Positions 30,670-39,234 of a stretch of DNA of 64,000 nucleotides are shown here, piece by piece. A program made the translations under genes and the position numbers. Location: contig NZ_LAXJ01000029.1 in NCBI RefSeq assembly GCF_001441615.1, forward strand, positions 1 through 64,000, written 5' to 3'. This DNA comes from Roseovarius atlanticus (GTDB taxonomy: Bacteria; Pseudomonadota; Alphaproteobacteria; Rhodobacterales; Rhodobacteraceae). Within the stretch, counting starts at the first letter, position 1. The number at the start of each line of letters is the position of its first letter. The notes beneath the pieces are model-generated. The model made no database searches and was not told where the DNA came from. It saw only the letters and a list, made by a program, of their open reading frames with translations.

Positions 30670-32724
30670 ATGCGTTTAGATCTGATTAATGAGAACATAG
30701 TAAGAACAAATCGATGGGCCCAGCGGTATCTAGATATGGAATTTGACTTCGAGGCAGAGCTCTCAAAACTCACTCGCGAGGAGCTAGAGCGCCTCGCAAA
30801 AAGCATGATGACGAGCGGCGTTGCCTTGAGCTTCCATGGGAAGCGCTCAGCAATGCAGATTGCCAAGAAGGTCCGTCCTCGTCAGACACGCCGGGAGCCC
30901 AAGCTCCATGTCGGTTCGCCTGAAGCGCAATCAAAGAACATGCTCATCGAGGGTGAAAACCTTCAAGCCATGGTAACGCTCTACAAGTACCGCGGGCAGG
31001 TAGACCTCATCGTCACCGACCCTCCGTACAACACTGGGCAATACTTCCGGTACAACGACCGTTGGGACAACGACCCGAACGACCCCGAACTTGGGACGAT
31101 TGTGTCCAGCGAAGATGGGTCGCGTCACACCAAGTGGATCAAGGCAATGATGCCGCGCCTTCAGATCATGAAGGCGATGCTGAAACCTTCTGGTGTTCTT
31201 GCAATATGCATCGACGACAACGAGCTCTTCCACTTGGGGATGATGCTGGATGAAGTCTTCGGGGAAAAGAACCGGCTTGCCATTATTAACTGGCAGAAGG
31301 CGTACTCTCCTAAAGGTGGAAAATCTGTCTCTAAGACCACTGACTACGTTCTCGTCTACGCCAAAGATAAAGGGCTGGCGAAAATGGATCTGTTGCCTAT
31401 TGATCGGTCTGGGTCGAAGAATATTGATGGAGACGATAGTGGGGATTGGATTCCAACTGACCCCTCAGCACGGCAAAATCGGGAAAAGACAGCTTACGCG
31501 ATCCAATCGCCCTTCACTGGCAACCTTCATTACCCGAATGGCGAGTACGAGTATGACGGAAACCTTCCTGAGGCTCGTGCCCACTGGGTAAATTTCACTA
31601 AAGCCGAAGCGAAGAAGCATCTTCGAGAATGGGGTGTCGCGTATGTCGAGAAAGACCTCGGCGATGGCCGGGGCAACGCTCTTGTCCTTTCTGGGAGTAG
31701 CGTTGCACTTGAGGGCTATAATCCTGCGAGCGACCCAGTAGTCCAACTTGCAGCGAAGAAAGCGCTTGAGCGTCGGGAGAAGGGTAACTGGCCGAAGCTG
31801 TTCTTCCGTGATGATAGGAAGAGAAGGCCGGGGGCAGGGCGTCCTCGTCTCAAGACGCCTATTGATGTCGTCCGCGCTGGCATGATCCCTACAACATTCT
31901 GGGATGAGGAATTCTACGAGACTCCTGCTGACGTGGGGTCAGTAACGTGGCCTCACGCTCAGTCAGGTCACTCGGACATGGCCAAGAAAGAGCTTGATGA
32001 GATTGTAGGCAAGGGTCACGCCTTCGATACTGTTAAGCCGCTCCGTCTGCTCAAAAAAATCATTCAGATCTGGTGTCCGGACAATGGACTTGTGCTCGAC
32101 CCCTATGCGGGATCCGGTTCAACCGGACATGCCGTTCTGGAGCTCAACATGGAGCTCGAGGCAGACCGCCGCTTTATCCTTATTGAACAAGGTGCTCCTG
32201 AGAACGGCGACAAATATGCTAGAACCCTCACCTGGCAACGCTTGCACAATGCCGTCACAGGCAAGCGGCCAAATGGGAAGAAGGCAAAGCCGCTCGGCGG
32301 TGGCTTTGAATATCGCCTTCTTACCAAGACTATCGACGCCAAGACTGTTCTCACCATGCAGCGAGACGAGCTCATTGACGTTGTGCTCACGTCGCACTGG
32401 GAGAACCACAAGCGCTCAGCACCAAGCCTGAAGCGTGTAGATGACGAGAGCTATCAGTACTTGGTCGGTCTAGATCAGAATGAAGAGGGATACTTCCTCA
32501 TCTGGGACAATGGTGGGCCGGTTGGCTCTCTGAGCCTCGACACCTATAAGAAGGTTGCCATAGAGGCAAAGAAGGCAAGTATTGAGCCGCCATTTCATGT
32601 TTACGCTCGCTACGAGATGTTCCAGTCTCCTAACGTTCGCTTCTGGAAAATTCCCGACAAGATTCTGGCGGACCTCGGCCTGAACGAGAACGACGAATAC
32701 AATAATGAGGACGAGCGCGCTTAA
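30670..32724 (+). CDS. mod: type III restriction-modification methyltransferase (Mod)
   Basis: This 684-residue adenine-N6 methyltransferase would protect host DNA and give the site specificity to Res. The order DPPYNTGQYF (motif IV, residues 117-126) before DPYAGSGSTGHAV (motif I, about 477) is that of the beta class, as in type III Mod enzymes. The long central region holds the target recognition domain. ATG 30670 has no good ribosome-binding site and the in-frame ATG 30736 is an alternative. The stop overlaps the Res start by 1 bp. GC content is lower than in the backbone, which suggests separate acquisition. Confidence 0.92.
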   Translation: MRLDLINENIVRTNRWAQRYLDMEFDFEAELSKLTREELERLAKSMMTSGVALSFHGKRSAMQIAKKVRPRQTRREPKLHVGSPEAQSKNMLIEGENLQAMVTLYKYRGQVDLIVTDPPYNTGQYFRYNDRWDNDPNDPELGTIVSSEDGSRHTKWIKAMMPRLQIMKAMLKPSGVLAICIDDNELFHLGMMLDEVFGEKNRLAIINWQKAYSPKGGKSVSKTTDYVLVYAKDKGLAKMDLLPIDRSGSKNIDGDDSGDWIPTDPSARQNREKTAYAIQSPFTGNLHYPNGEYEYDGNLPEARAHWVNFTKAEAKKHLREWGVAYVEKDLGDGRGNALVLSGSSVALEGYNPASDPVVQLAAKKALERREKGNWPKLFFRDDRKRRPGAGRPRLKTPIDVVRAGMIPTTFWDEEFYETPADVGSVTWPHAQSGHSDMAKKELDEIVGKGHAFDTVKPLRLLKKIIQIWCPDNGLVLDPYAGSGSTGHAVLELNMELEADRRFILIEQGAPENGDKYARTLTWQRLHNAVTGKRPNGKKAKPLGGGFEYRLLTKTIDAKTVLTMQRDELIDVVLTSHWENHKRSAPSLKRVDDESYQYLVGLDQNEEGYFLIWDNGGPVGSLSLDTYKKVAIEAKKASIEPPFHVYARYEMFQSPNVRFWKIPDKILADLGLNENDEYNNEDERA

Positions 32725-35051
32725 TGGAGCTCATTGGTTTTCAAGAACGGGCATCAAGCCAGATTGCCCAACGATTTTTTGACTATTCAGCTAACCCTTT
32801 AATGGTGGATCGAACGACGACGATCCCTTTTCTTCAGACGCTGGTTGCAATCACCGGCAGCGGCAAGACGCTAATGCTAGCGGATGCGGTTTCGCAGATG
32901 CGAGATGGGTTCGGTGTGGCCCCTGTTGTCCTGTGGATATCGAAGGGAAGGGTGGTGGTCTCTCAGACTTTCGAGAATCTCTCCTCGGGCAAGTACGCCG
33001 ACAACCTTTCCGGCTTCAACATCGTGCCGCTTCTTGAAGTCGCTCCCGATCATTTGTCGAGCGCCGACACGCCCGTTCTCTTGGTGGCGACAGTCGGCAA
33101 GTTCGCTGTCGAGGATAGCTCGAGCGAAGACCGCAAAGTGTATCGGGCCCAGCTCGACCTTGCGGAAGAGTCCCTTTGGGATCAGCTGAAGAAGCGCCGA
33201 ACCGAGAAGGGACAAAGGCGTCCGCTGATCATCGTGTATGATGAAGGCCACAATCTCTCGGACTTGCAGTCTGAAAGGCTGCTGGAACTGTCACCGGATG
33301 CGCTCATCGTTGCGAGCGCTACGCTTACCTTGCCGCCGCGTCTCAACAATGTCATGGGGCGGCTTCGCAATGATAAGGGTTGGAAGGACGAGGACTTTTC
33401 AACGTCAGTCTCGAGCAGAGAAGTTGTTCTCTCGGGACTTGTAAAAGAGCGTATCTCAATAGACGGCTATATTACGCCTCTCGAGCCAGCCTTGGATAAC
33501 TTGCTTGCAGACCTGAAGATCGCGCAGGAAGTTACAAGGGATCACAAGCTCCCCTTCACGCCGAAGGCCATCTACGTCTGTTCAACGAACACTGTCGATG
33601 GGATGTCCATCACTGAGGATTTGAAGAGACCGTTCAAGGACCGGCAGGCTCGTCCCATTCTCATTTGGCGTCACCTTGTTGAGGTAGCCAAAATCAAGCC
33701 AGAGAAGATAGCAGTCTACTGCCAGCTCAAGTTCTCAAAGGACTCCCCCAAGCCTACTGAAATGCACCTGTTTGACGGCGGAGAGAAGGACTATGCCCGC
33801 TTCACGGCGGGAAAATATGAGCATGTCATTTTCAATCTTGGTCTCCAGGAAGGCTGGGATGATCCTGCTTGCTGCTTTGCCTACATCGACAAGGAAATGG
33901 CTTCGGCGCGGCAAATCACTCAGGTAATAGGCCGGGTTCTGCGCCAGCCAGGGGCTGTGCACTACAACGATCCAATCCTGAACACGGCGCACTTCCATAT
34001 CCGAACGGATGAGAAGGGGGTCTTTGACGACATTCTGAGGGATATCCGCAAAGACTTGGCCTCTGAGCACCCCTCTATCGCGCTGGTGGTCAAGGATGAA
34101 AAGACGCGCGGTAAGCGCGATCGGATAGACCCCCAACCTCCGCGAACCATTCCTACGGTTGGAATCGAGAGCAGTCGCGCTCTGGAACCAATTTCGCGCA
34201 TCGTCAAATCAATCATGGACTTTCGTTCGGACGCGCAAAATACTGTGGGTCAAGGAAGCCGGATGCAGGTGCTCCAAAAGGTAGGGGAAGAATCCGACGC
34301 TCAATTTGAGTGGGTTGATGTCGAGCATTCAAACCGCGTCACGGCACGCTCTGTCTTCCGGCGAGAGATTCTGCGGAGCTATCCTGGCGGCCTTCGAAGG
34401 GCAGGGGGTCCTGTGAACCTCGTGGATATCGAGGAGCCAAAGTTCGATGCGATGATTGAGCTGAGCAGTCCTGCGGCGGATCATCTGCGAACCAAAGCTC
34501 AAGAAGTAGTTGCCGCTTATATCCAGCACTCAGTCATCTTCCAGAACGATGTAGATAGTCCCTATTCTGTTGGCCCGGTGGCTATCGATCCAAACTCCAA
34601 TGAGGAGTTCAAGCGCTCACTCCACGGAAAGTATTCGGGCTTGAACCCGCTTGAAGCAAAGTTCGCGCGCGCTCTTGATCGAACGCAGCGGGTTTGGGCG
34701 CGAAACCCGGTTGGCAGCGGCTACTCTCTTCCCCTTCTTCACGAGGGCAAGGCCTATTGGCCGGATTTCCTTGTATGGGTTGATAAGGCTGTAGTCGTAA
34801 TAGACACCAAGGGAGACCACTTGCTTGTAGAGGCTTCAGCTTCGAAACTTTTTGAGATTGATGGAGCGGAAGCTGGAAAGCGTGTGGTGCTCCGGCTCGT
34901 GTCTGAGGGGCACGTCGAAATACAGAATGGTACCGTGCATAAGCGGGCCAAGACTGGCTTTACAGTTTGGGCATGGCGAAATGGACGGCTTCAACCCACG
35001 CATTGTGAGACCGAGAAAGAGGCGGTAGAGGCGGTACTCGTTGTTGATTGA
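32724..35051 (+). CDS. res: type III restriction enzyme (Res)
   Basis: This 775-residue helicase-nuclease forms the type III complex with Mod. SF2 helicase motifs: ITGSGKTLMLADAV (Walker A, residues 44-49), VYDEGHNLSDLQS (motif II near 172), LIVASATLTLP (motif III) and ASARQITQVIGRVLRQPGAV (motif VI near 400). The C-terminal PD-(D/E)xK nuclease is visible as WPDFLVWVDKAVVVIDTKGD, with D681, D694 and K696. All the catalytic parts look intact, so the system is probably active. Confidence 0.92.
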   Translation: MELIGFQERASSQIAQRFFDYSANPLMVDRTTTIPFLQTLVAITGSGKTLMLADAVSQMRDGFGVAPVVLWISKGRVVVSQTFENLSSGKYADNLSGFNIVPLLEVAPDHLSSADTPVLLVATVGKFAVEDSSSEDRKVYRAQLDLAEESLWDQLKKRRTEKGQRRPLIIVYDEGHNLSDLQSERLLELSPDALIVASATLTLPPRLNNVMGRLRNDKGWKDEDFSTSVSSREVVLSGLVKERISIDGYITPLEPALDNLLADLKIAQEVTRDHKLPFTPKAIYVCSTNTVDGMSITEDLKRPFKDRQARPILIWRHLVEVAKIKPEKIAVYCQLKFSKDSPKPTEMHLFDGGEKDYARFTAGKYEHVIFNLGLQEGWDDPACCFAYIDKEMASARQITQVIGRVLRQPGAVHYNDPILNTAHFHIRTDEKGVFDDILRDIRKDLASEHPSIALVVKDEKTRGKRDRIDPQPPRTIPTVGIESSRALEPISRIVKSIMDFRSDAQNTVGQGSRMQVLQKVGEESDAQFEWVDVEHSNRVTARSVFRREILRSYPGGLRRAGGPVNLVDIEEPKFDAMIELSSPAADHLRTKAQEVVAAYIQHSVIFQNDVDSPYSVGPVAIDPNSNEEFKRSLHGKYSGLNPLEAKFARALDRTQRVWARNPVGSGYSLPLLHEGKAYWPDFLVWVDKAVVVIDTKGDHLLVEASASKLFEIDGAEAGKRVVLRLVSEGHVEIQNGTVHKRAKTGFTVWAWRNGRLQPTHCETEKEAVEAVLVVD

Positions 35052-35076
35052 ACGGTAGCTCCATAATCTCCAGGTA

Positions 35077-36201
35077 TCATTTCTTGAACAGACCTTCAGA
35101 TCTTAGCTTCAGCCAGTACCTCGTATGCCGCCGCTCGCCGGTTCGAGCGAGCACGCCCTTCTCGACCAGATCCTTCAGATCGCGGGTCGCGGTCGCGCGT
35201 GAGGTTCCGGTGATCTTGAGGTAGTTGTCGGCGCTGAGGCCGCCTTTGAAACCGCCAGGGCCTTCCCGAAACATTCGAGCGATGGCCTTGGCCTGGCGTT
35301 CGTTCAAGTGGTCTCTGTGACGATCGTAGAAGTGTGCCTTGCTGATGAAGAAGCCGACGCGGTCGAGTGTTGCCTGTTGGGCTTTCAAGACAACTTCCGC
35401 GAACCAGACGAGCCAATCGGTCACATCGAGCGTTTTTTGATGCTGCTCGAGCTGGTCGTAGTATGCCTTGCGCTGCTTCTCGATGGTGAAGGCGAGCGAG
35501 ATGAGGGTCGGCTGGCCAATATTCTGCGCCAGCGACTTTTCAGCGAGGGCGCGACCCAAGCGTCCGTTGCCGTCTTCGAATGGGTGGATGCTCTCGAAAT
35601 AGAGGTGGCTTAGCCCTGCGCGCGTCAGCGCTGGAAGCGGCTCTGCTCCCCCCGGCCCGGTCTTGTTGTACCAATCCGCGTATCGCTCCATCTCAGGCAT
35701 GACCCGCTCTGAGGGCGGCGCTTCGAAATGGATCGTGGGCCGGTCAAGGCGGCCGGAAACGATTTGCATCGCCTCGGCGTGTTGTCGGTAGGCCCCGATG
35801 GTTTCCAACCGACGGTCATGGGACAGGAGCATTCGATGCCAGCGGTACAGCGTCTCATGGGTCAGCGGCTCTGCAAAACTGGAATAGACGTCGACCATCA
35901 TTTCCGCGACGCCCTGTTCGCGCGGTTTGGCAGGGTAGCTGTCCGGATCGAGGCCCAGATGGCGGCGCAACGAAGACTGGACACTGAGCCGGTCGAGGAT
36001 TTCACCCTCGATGGCGCTCGTCTGCATTGCTTCCTCGCTGAGCAGTTCGATGCGAAGTTGCTCGCGCTCCGGCTGGCTGACATGATGGACCGCGCCGAGG
36101 ATTTCTCCGGACGACAGCAGGAACGTCTGCTCAAACGGCTCCAGCGCGGAGGCGTCATACCGGAAATCCGGCCAATCAGGCAGCGTCCAGTTCCAAGCCA
36201 T
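35077..36201 (-). CDS. Fic-domain protein (class II)
   Basis: This 374-residue protein is an AMP-transferase-type Fic enzyme. The active-site motif IHPFEDGNGRLGRAL is at about residues 205-219. The inhibitory helix TSAIEGE (61-67) lies N-terminal in the same chain, so it is a self-inhibited class II protein, usually DUF4172-like at the N-terminus (WNWTLPDWPDFRYD). A winged helix at the C-terminus (TGTSRATATRDLKDLVEKGV) suggests DNA binding or autoregulation. Targets are unknown. It faces the type III operon tail to tail. Confidence 0.92.
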   Translation of the reverse strand: MAWNWTLPDWPDFRYDASALEPFEQTFLLSSGEILGAVHHVSQPEREQLRIELLSEEAMQTSAIEGEILDRLSVQSSLRRHLGLDPDSYPAKPREQGVAEMMVDVYSSFAEPLTHETLYRWHRMLLSHDRRLETIGAYRQHAEAMQIVSGRLDRPTIHFEAPPSERVMPEMERYADWYNKTGPGGAEPLPALTRAGLSHLYFESIHPFEDGNGRLGRALAEKSLAQNIGQPTLISLAFTIEKQRKAYYDQLEQHQKTLDVTDWLVWFAEVVLKAQQATLDRVGFFISKAHFYDRHRDHLNERQAKAIARMFREGPGGFKGGLSADNYLKITGTSRATATRDLKDLVEKGVLARTGERRHTRYWLKLRSEGLFKK

Positions 36202-36205
36202 GAGG

Positions 36206-36224
36206 TATAGATGTCCTTTCTATA
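36206..36224. promoter_or_regulatory. inverted repeat in front of the fic gene
   Basis: TATAGA and TCTATA are separated by 7 bp and end 5 bp before the fic start codon on the minus strand. With a further AACATAGATC stretch upstream it may form promoter and operator for the Fic protein, which has its own winged helix. Confidence 0.4.
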
Positions 36225-36321
36225 ACTCAAACATAGATCACTTTTGAGGCATAGAAGTCAACTCTATCGCTCAAAGGACCTGCGGGATGGGATGACCCAC
36301 AAACCGACGCGAGGCCTTGAG

Positions 36322-36561
36322 CTAGGCCTTTTCAAGGTGCGTCAGATCTTGCTGACGCGGTCTGGGGATCTTTGGATCGACAGGGTTCTGTTCCGGCGCT
36401 GGAATGAATGGCTCATAGCGAACGTCCGCCATGGCGCCGTCGAACCAGGCAGGCTGCACGTCACCATTGTTCCATTGGTAAAGGTAGCCAACCAGATTTT
36501 CAGATGTCTTGCAGAGGATGCGCATGATCGGTTCGCCAGTCAGGCGGGGCTTCGTGTTCAT
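36322..36561 (-). CDS. small conserved hypothetical protein
   Basis: This 79-residue protein reads MNTKPRLTGEPIMRILCKTS, then ENLVGYLYQWNNGDVQPAWF and a Pro-rich tail. GGAGG lies 9 bp before the ATG at 36561, and a longer start at 36576 overlaps that site. It has no signal peptide. The WLYxWN-type pattern is known to me from small plasmid ORFs near virC genes, with no assigned function. It is separated from virC2 by about 160 bp. Confidence 0.65.
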   Translation of the reverse strand: MNTKPRLTGEPIMRILCKTSENLVGYLYQWNNGDVQPAWFDGAMADVRYEPFIPAPEQNPVDPKIPRPRQQDLTHLEKA

Positions 36562-36722
36562 AATGCGTTCCTCCAAAATGGACCTCGTAACTCGTCACCA
36601 CTGAGGTCTGAAATTCCCTATGACGCTCATTAGCGCCACGCTTTCCGCAACTGCAAGGCGAGCTTCGGGCGGTGGGCGAAAATCCACCGGCGAAATGCAA
36701 GTTATCTTTTCAGATAGGTCTC

Positions 36723-37364
36723 TTACGGTGCGTGCGGTTCATGCGGTGATGCAGCGCGAACCGCAATTTCTTCCAAGATTTTGTCGATCTCGCTCCATAT
36801 GCGTGGTTCCATCTGGCCACGGATCAGGGCCCATTTACTCAAGACGTCGAGGGGGTCGTGGTCCCGGAGGAGGACACCCAGGCTGGCCGCATCTACTGCC
36901 AGAGATGTACGGGCCTGCCACTGCGTGTTTCGAGTGCGCCGCTCCTCCGCGATTGGCGCGAAGACCGGCGACAGTTGCCAGCCTTTGACTGCACGGCGCA
37001 GGGCGGCGCGCACCACATGTGCTGGCTCGACACCACAAGCCTGCAGCGCTGCTTCCTGTCGTTCGAGTGCGTTGACCCTGATGTCGATCTTCCGGGTGGG
37101 GCTCAAAGCGCGCGCCGATACGGGAGCTCTCAGGCTGGTATGCGGGTCTGAGCTTTTCGCGGTGACTTGGTGCGGCGCCACGGCACCTTCCGGCACAAGC
37201 TCTGACCCGTGCCGATCCGCGTCAACGTCAGCGGCTGGGGTGCCTGTCTTTGTTGCTGTGACCTGTGCCTCATCTTCCTTCCCGGGAATCTCGCGGTCAC
37301 CCTGTTGCAGGGTGGCGGCGTAGGCTGGGTCGGGCCTAGTGATGGTCGGGATCTTCTTGCGCAA
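36723..37364 (-). CDS. virC2: VirC2-like protein
   Basis: This protein of about 213 residues follows virC1 and overlaps its region in the Ti-plasmid order. The C-terminal domain resembles VirC2: RKIDIRVNALERQEAALQAC, VVRAALRRAVKGWQLSPVF, RTSLAVDAASLGVLLRDHDP and LIRGQMEPRIWSEIDKIL, a fused ribbon-helix-helix that binds the overdrive/oriT region. The first 90 residues are low complexity. The start is likely TTG 37364, 11 bp downstream of the virC1 stop, with GAGGA 7 bp before it; an open frame extends upstream into virC1. Confidence 0.78.
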   Translation of the reverse strand: MRKKIPTITRPDPAYAATLQQGDREIPGKEDEAQVTATKTGTPAADVDADRHGSELVPEGAVAPHQVTAKSSDPHTSLRAPVSARALSPTRKIDIRVNALERQEAALQACGVEPAHVVRAALRRAVKGWQLSPVFAPIAEERRTRNTQWQARTSLAVDAASLGVLLRDHDPLDVLSKWALIRGQMEPRIWSEIDKILEEIAVRAASPHEPHAP

Positions 37365-37374
37365 TCGACTGTCC

Positions 37375-38094
37375 TCACGCAGCAAGAATATTGTTGAGGA
37401 TGTCCGTCGCCTCCTCGAGCGCCTCGACGACATGACGTACGTGTGGACGCATCAGAGGGTTTGGATCAGATTGCTTTTCCAGCGCCAAGGCGTGGAGAAG
37501 CCCCTTCTGATCCATCTCCTTGTAAGTGTTTCGTCGCATCATGACGGTCTCAATCACCGGAAAACGGGTGAGCGCTTCTTCAATCAGGGCGGCGTCAGCA
37601 CGGGTCGTTTTCGGGTCAACCATGTTGAGGACGACGTGGTGGCGCGGAAGGCTGGAGGGGTCGTCAACGCGGGATTTCAGCTTCTCATACCAATCGGCAG
37701 TCTGTGCGCCGACATCGAAATCAGACGTCGACAGCATGACAGGCGTCACAATGTGGTCCGCAAGCACCGCAATGCCGTCTGACCATTCGGCACCGACCCC
37801 TGCGGTATCGATGAAGATGAAGTCTGCCGTGCCTGCCATGTAGACCTGATCGATCTGGTCCTCGACACCCGCCACGCTTTCGACGGTGGCCGAGCAGAGA
37901 AGCGGCGAACTCAGCCCACCGGCTTCCGCCCGAGCATGCCAGGCCCCGAGTACTCTCGTGCTGTCCGTGTCGATCAACATCACTCTGCGTCCGGCGGCGA
38001 TCGCGGCGCTGATCAAGGCGCGCGAAAGCGTCGTTTTTCCACTGCCCCCTTTCCGGGCCATCGCTGCGATCACCACAAGATTTTCGTTCGGCAT
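37375..38094 (-). CDS. virC1: VirC1-like ParA-family ATPase
   Basis: This 239-residue ATPase recruits the relaxosome to the coupling protein in Ti-type systems. The ParA Walker A AARMARKGGSGKTTLSRAL-type loop is at residues 11-26 (KGGSGKTT at 15-22), followed by VMLIDTDSTRVLGAWHARAE and DFIFIDTAGVGAEWSDGIAV. It is distinct from RepA, which has an extra N-terminal domain. ATG 38094 has GGAGG 8 bp upstream; the longer start at 38154 is unsupported. It is divergent from virD1 across the oriT-like region. Confidence 0.88.
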   Translation of the reverse strand: MPNENLVVIAAMARKGGSGKTTLSRALISAAIAAGRRVMLIDTDSTRVLGAWHARAEAGGLSSPLLCSATVESVAGVEDQIDQVYMAGTADFIFIDTAGVGAEWSDGIAVLADHIVTPVMLSTSDFDVGAQTADWYEKLKSRVDDPSSLPRHHVVLNMVDPKTTRADAALIEEALTRFPVIETVMMRRNTYKEMDQKGLLHALALEKQSDPNPLMRPHVRHVVEALEEATDILNNILAA

Positions 38095-38646
38095 TCTGAT
38101 CCTCCGCAAAAATAGTGAATCGCAACGATAATACCAAAATGTCGCTAAACGCATGAGGCGGAGGGGTCAAGCAGAAGTCGGGATGCGACCCGCGTCTGGC
38201 ATGCTGCGGGCGGCGTTTTGCGATGACCGTGCAACGTCTGCCGTGGCGCCTTCAGCATTCGTCGCGGGGCACCACACACCCTCCAAATGTCGGGATGCGC
38301 TTGGCGATGTGCTGCGGACGGAATGCAGGTGACGGATAGCGCGCTCCAGACGACGGGAGGCAGTCTCGCGTATGTCGTTCTGCGGGTGACGCGAGACGGT
38401 CAGCATGCGGCAAAACCCGTCTTGCGGGGTGCAAGAGACGGGGCGCGAAAGACGCGATGCGCGATGCGGAGACCGCATCGCGTGGTGCAATGAGCGCGAC
38501 GCGCGATCCATTTGACAAAGGACGGGAAATCGCCCCTGCAGGGCGATTTTCTATATTGAGTACAATCCCTTATGGCCGACTCCACTTGCGTTGGGAGTCG
38601 GCGGGCTTGTACGAAGTTGGCAAGAAATAGGAACGTTAACTTCAAA
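38095..38646. other. candidate oriT region between virC1 and virD1
   Basis: A 552-bp gap between the divergent virC and virD genes, the usual position of oriT. GTCGGGATGCG occurs at 38177 and 38289, each followed within 30 bp by TGCTGCGG. Many ACGGG/GACG and GCGCGA blocks repeat in 38300-38510. AAATCGCCC (38527-38535) and GGGCGATTT (38541-38549) form a perfect hairpin with a CTGCA loop close to virD1, followed by an AT-rich TTTTCTATATTGAGTACAAT stretch. No nick sequence of the known TATCCTG or ATCCTG type was identified. Confidence 0.55.
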
Positions 38647-39234
38647 ATGCCCCGCTGTCGTAGACTGTCAGAGATCGAGCGATCGACCATCGCCCAGGAC
38701 CGCCGGAACGGCGTCTCCGCGGCGTCGTTGGCAGCCCGCTACGATGTCAGCCTTAAGACGATCTACAACGTGGTGAACCACTGGGGTGAGCGTCAGACAG
38801 CGAACGGCAGCCGATCGCGGGTTGTGGGGATCCGGGTCTCGGACGACGACCTGCGCCGGTTCGACGCGGCTCTGTCGCGGCGCGGGATTGCGCACCGCTC
38901 GGATGCCATGCGCCGCCTGATGCTGGCGGCCGAAGGTGTCTTCCTGCCCGACGACGCGATGTGTGACGAGTTGCGCAACCTCGGCGCCGCACTCAACCGG
39001 GTCGGCAACAACGTGAACCAGATCGCGCGACGTCTGAACGAGGCCAAGGTGCGGGGCGAGAGACTGTCCTACCCGGCCTCAAGTCACCGTGACGTCCGCG
39101 CCCTTGCGGGTCTGGTCTTCGATCTGGCCGACCAGGTCCAGGAGATGTCGCGTGCGCGGCGCAGCCTGCTGGACCTTGAGATCAGCTCTGCCCTGGCGGG
39201 CCTCGCCGAGAGGGATGAGAATGGCGCGGAGTGA
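38647..39234 (+). CDS. virD1: VirD1-like relaxosome accessory protein
   Basis: This 195-residue protein would bind oriT and help the relaxase nick. The N-terminal part is a Hin-like helix-turn-helix (DRRNGVSAASLAARYDVSLK-TIYNVV), which is unusual. The middle is a ribbon-helix-helix (VVGIRVSDDDLRRFDAALSR, SDAMRRLMLAA), and the C-terminal part is the mobC/VirD1 segment LRNLGAALNRVGNNVNQIAR-RLNEAK. It overlaps the relaxase gene by 14 bp. A longer start at 38572 lacks a ribosome-binding site. Confidence 0.85.
   Translation: MPRCRRLSEIERSTIAQDRRNGVSAASLAARYDVSLKTIYNVVNHWGERQTANGSRSRVVGIRVSDDDLRRFDAALSRRGIAHRSDAMRRLMLAAEGVFLPDDAMCDELRNLGAALNRVGNNVNQIARRLNEAKVRGERLSYPASSHRDVRALAGLVFDLADQVQEMSRARRSLLDLEISSALAGLAERDENGAE

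Noticed and set aside
36620..36988. 122-codon plus-strand frame near virC2
   Set aside because: Overlaps the virC2 frame, which has family-like sequence; the plus frame is Arg/Pro-rich without motifs.
38177..38510. Possible CRISPR array in the virC1-virD1 gap because of repeated GACGGG-type blocks
   Set aside because: Repeat units are short and unequal with no uniform spacer length, and no cas genes are present.
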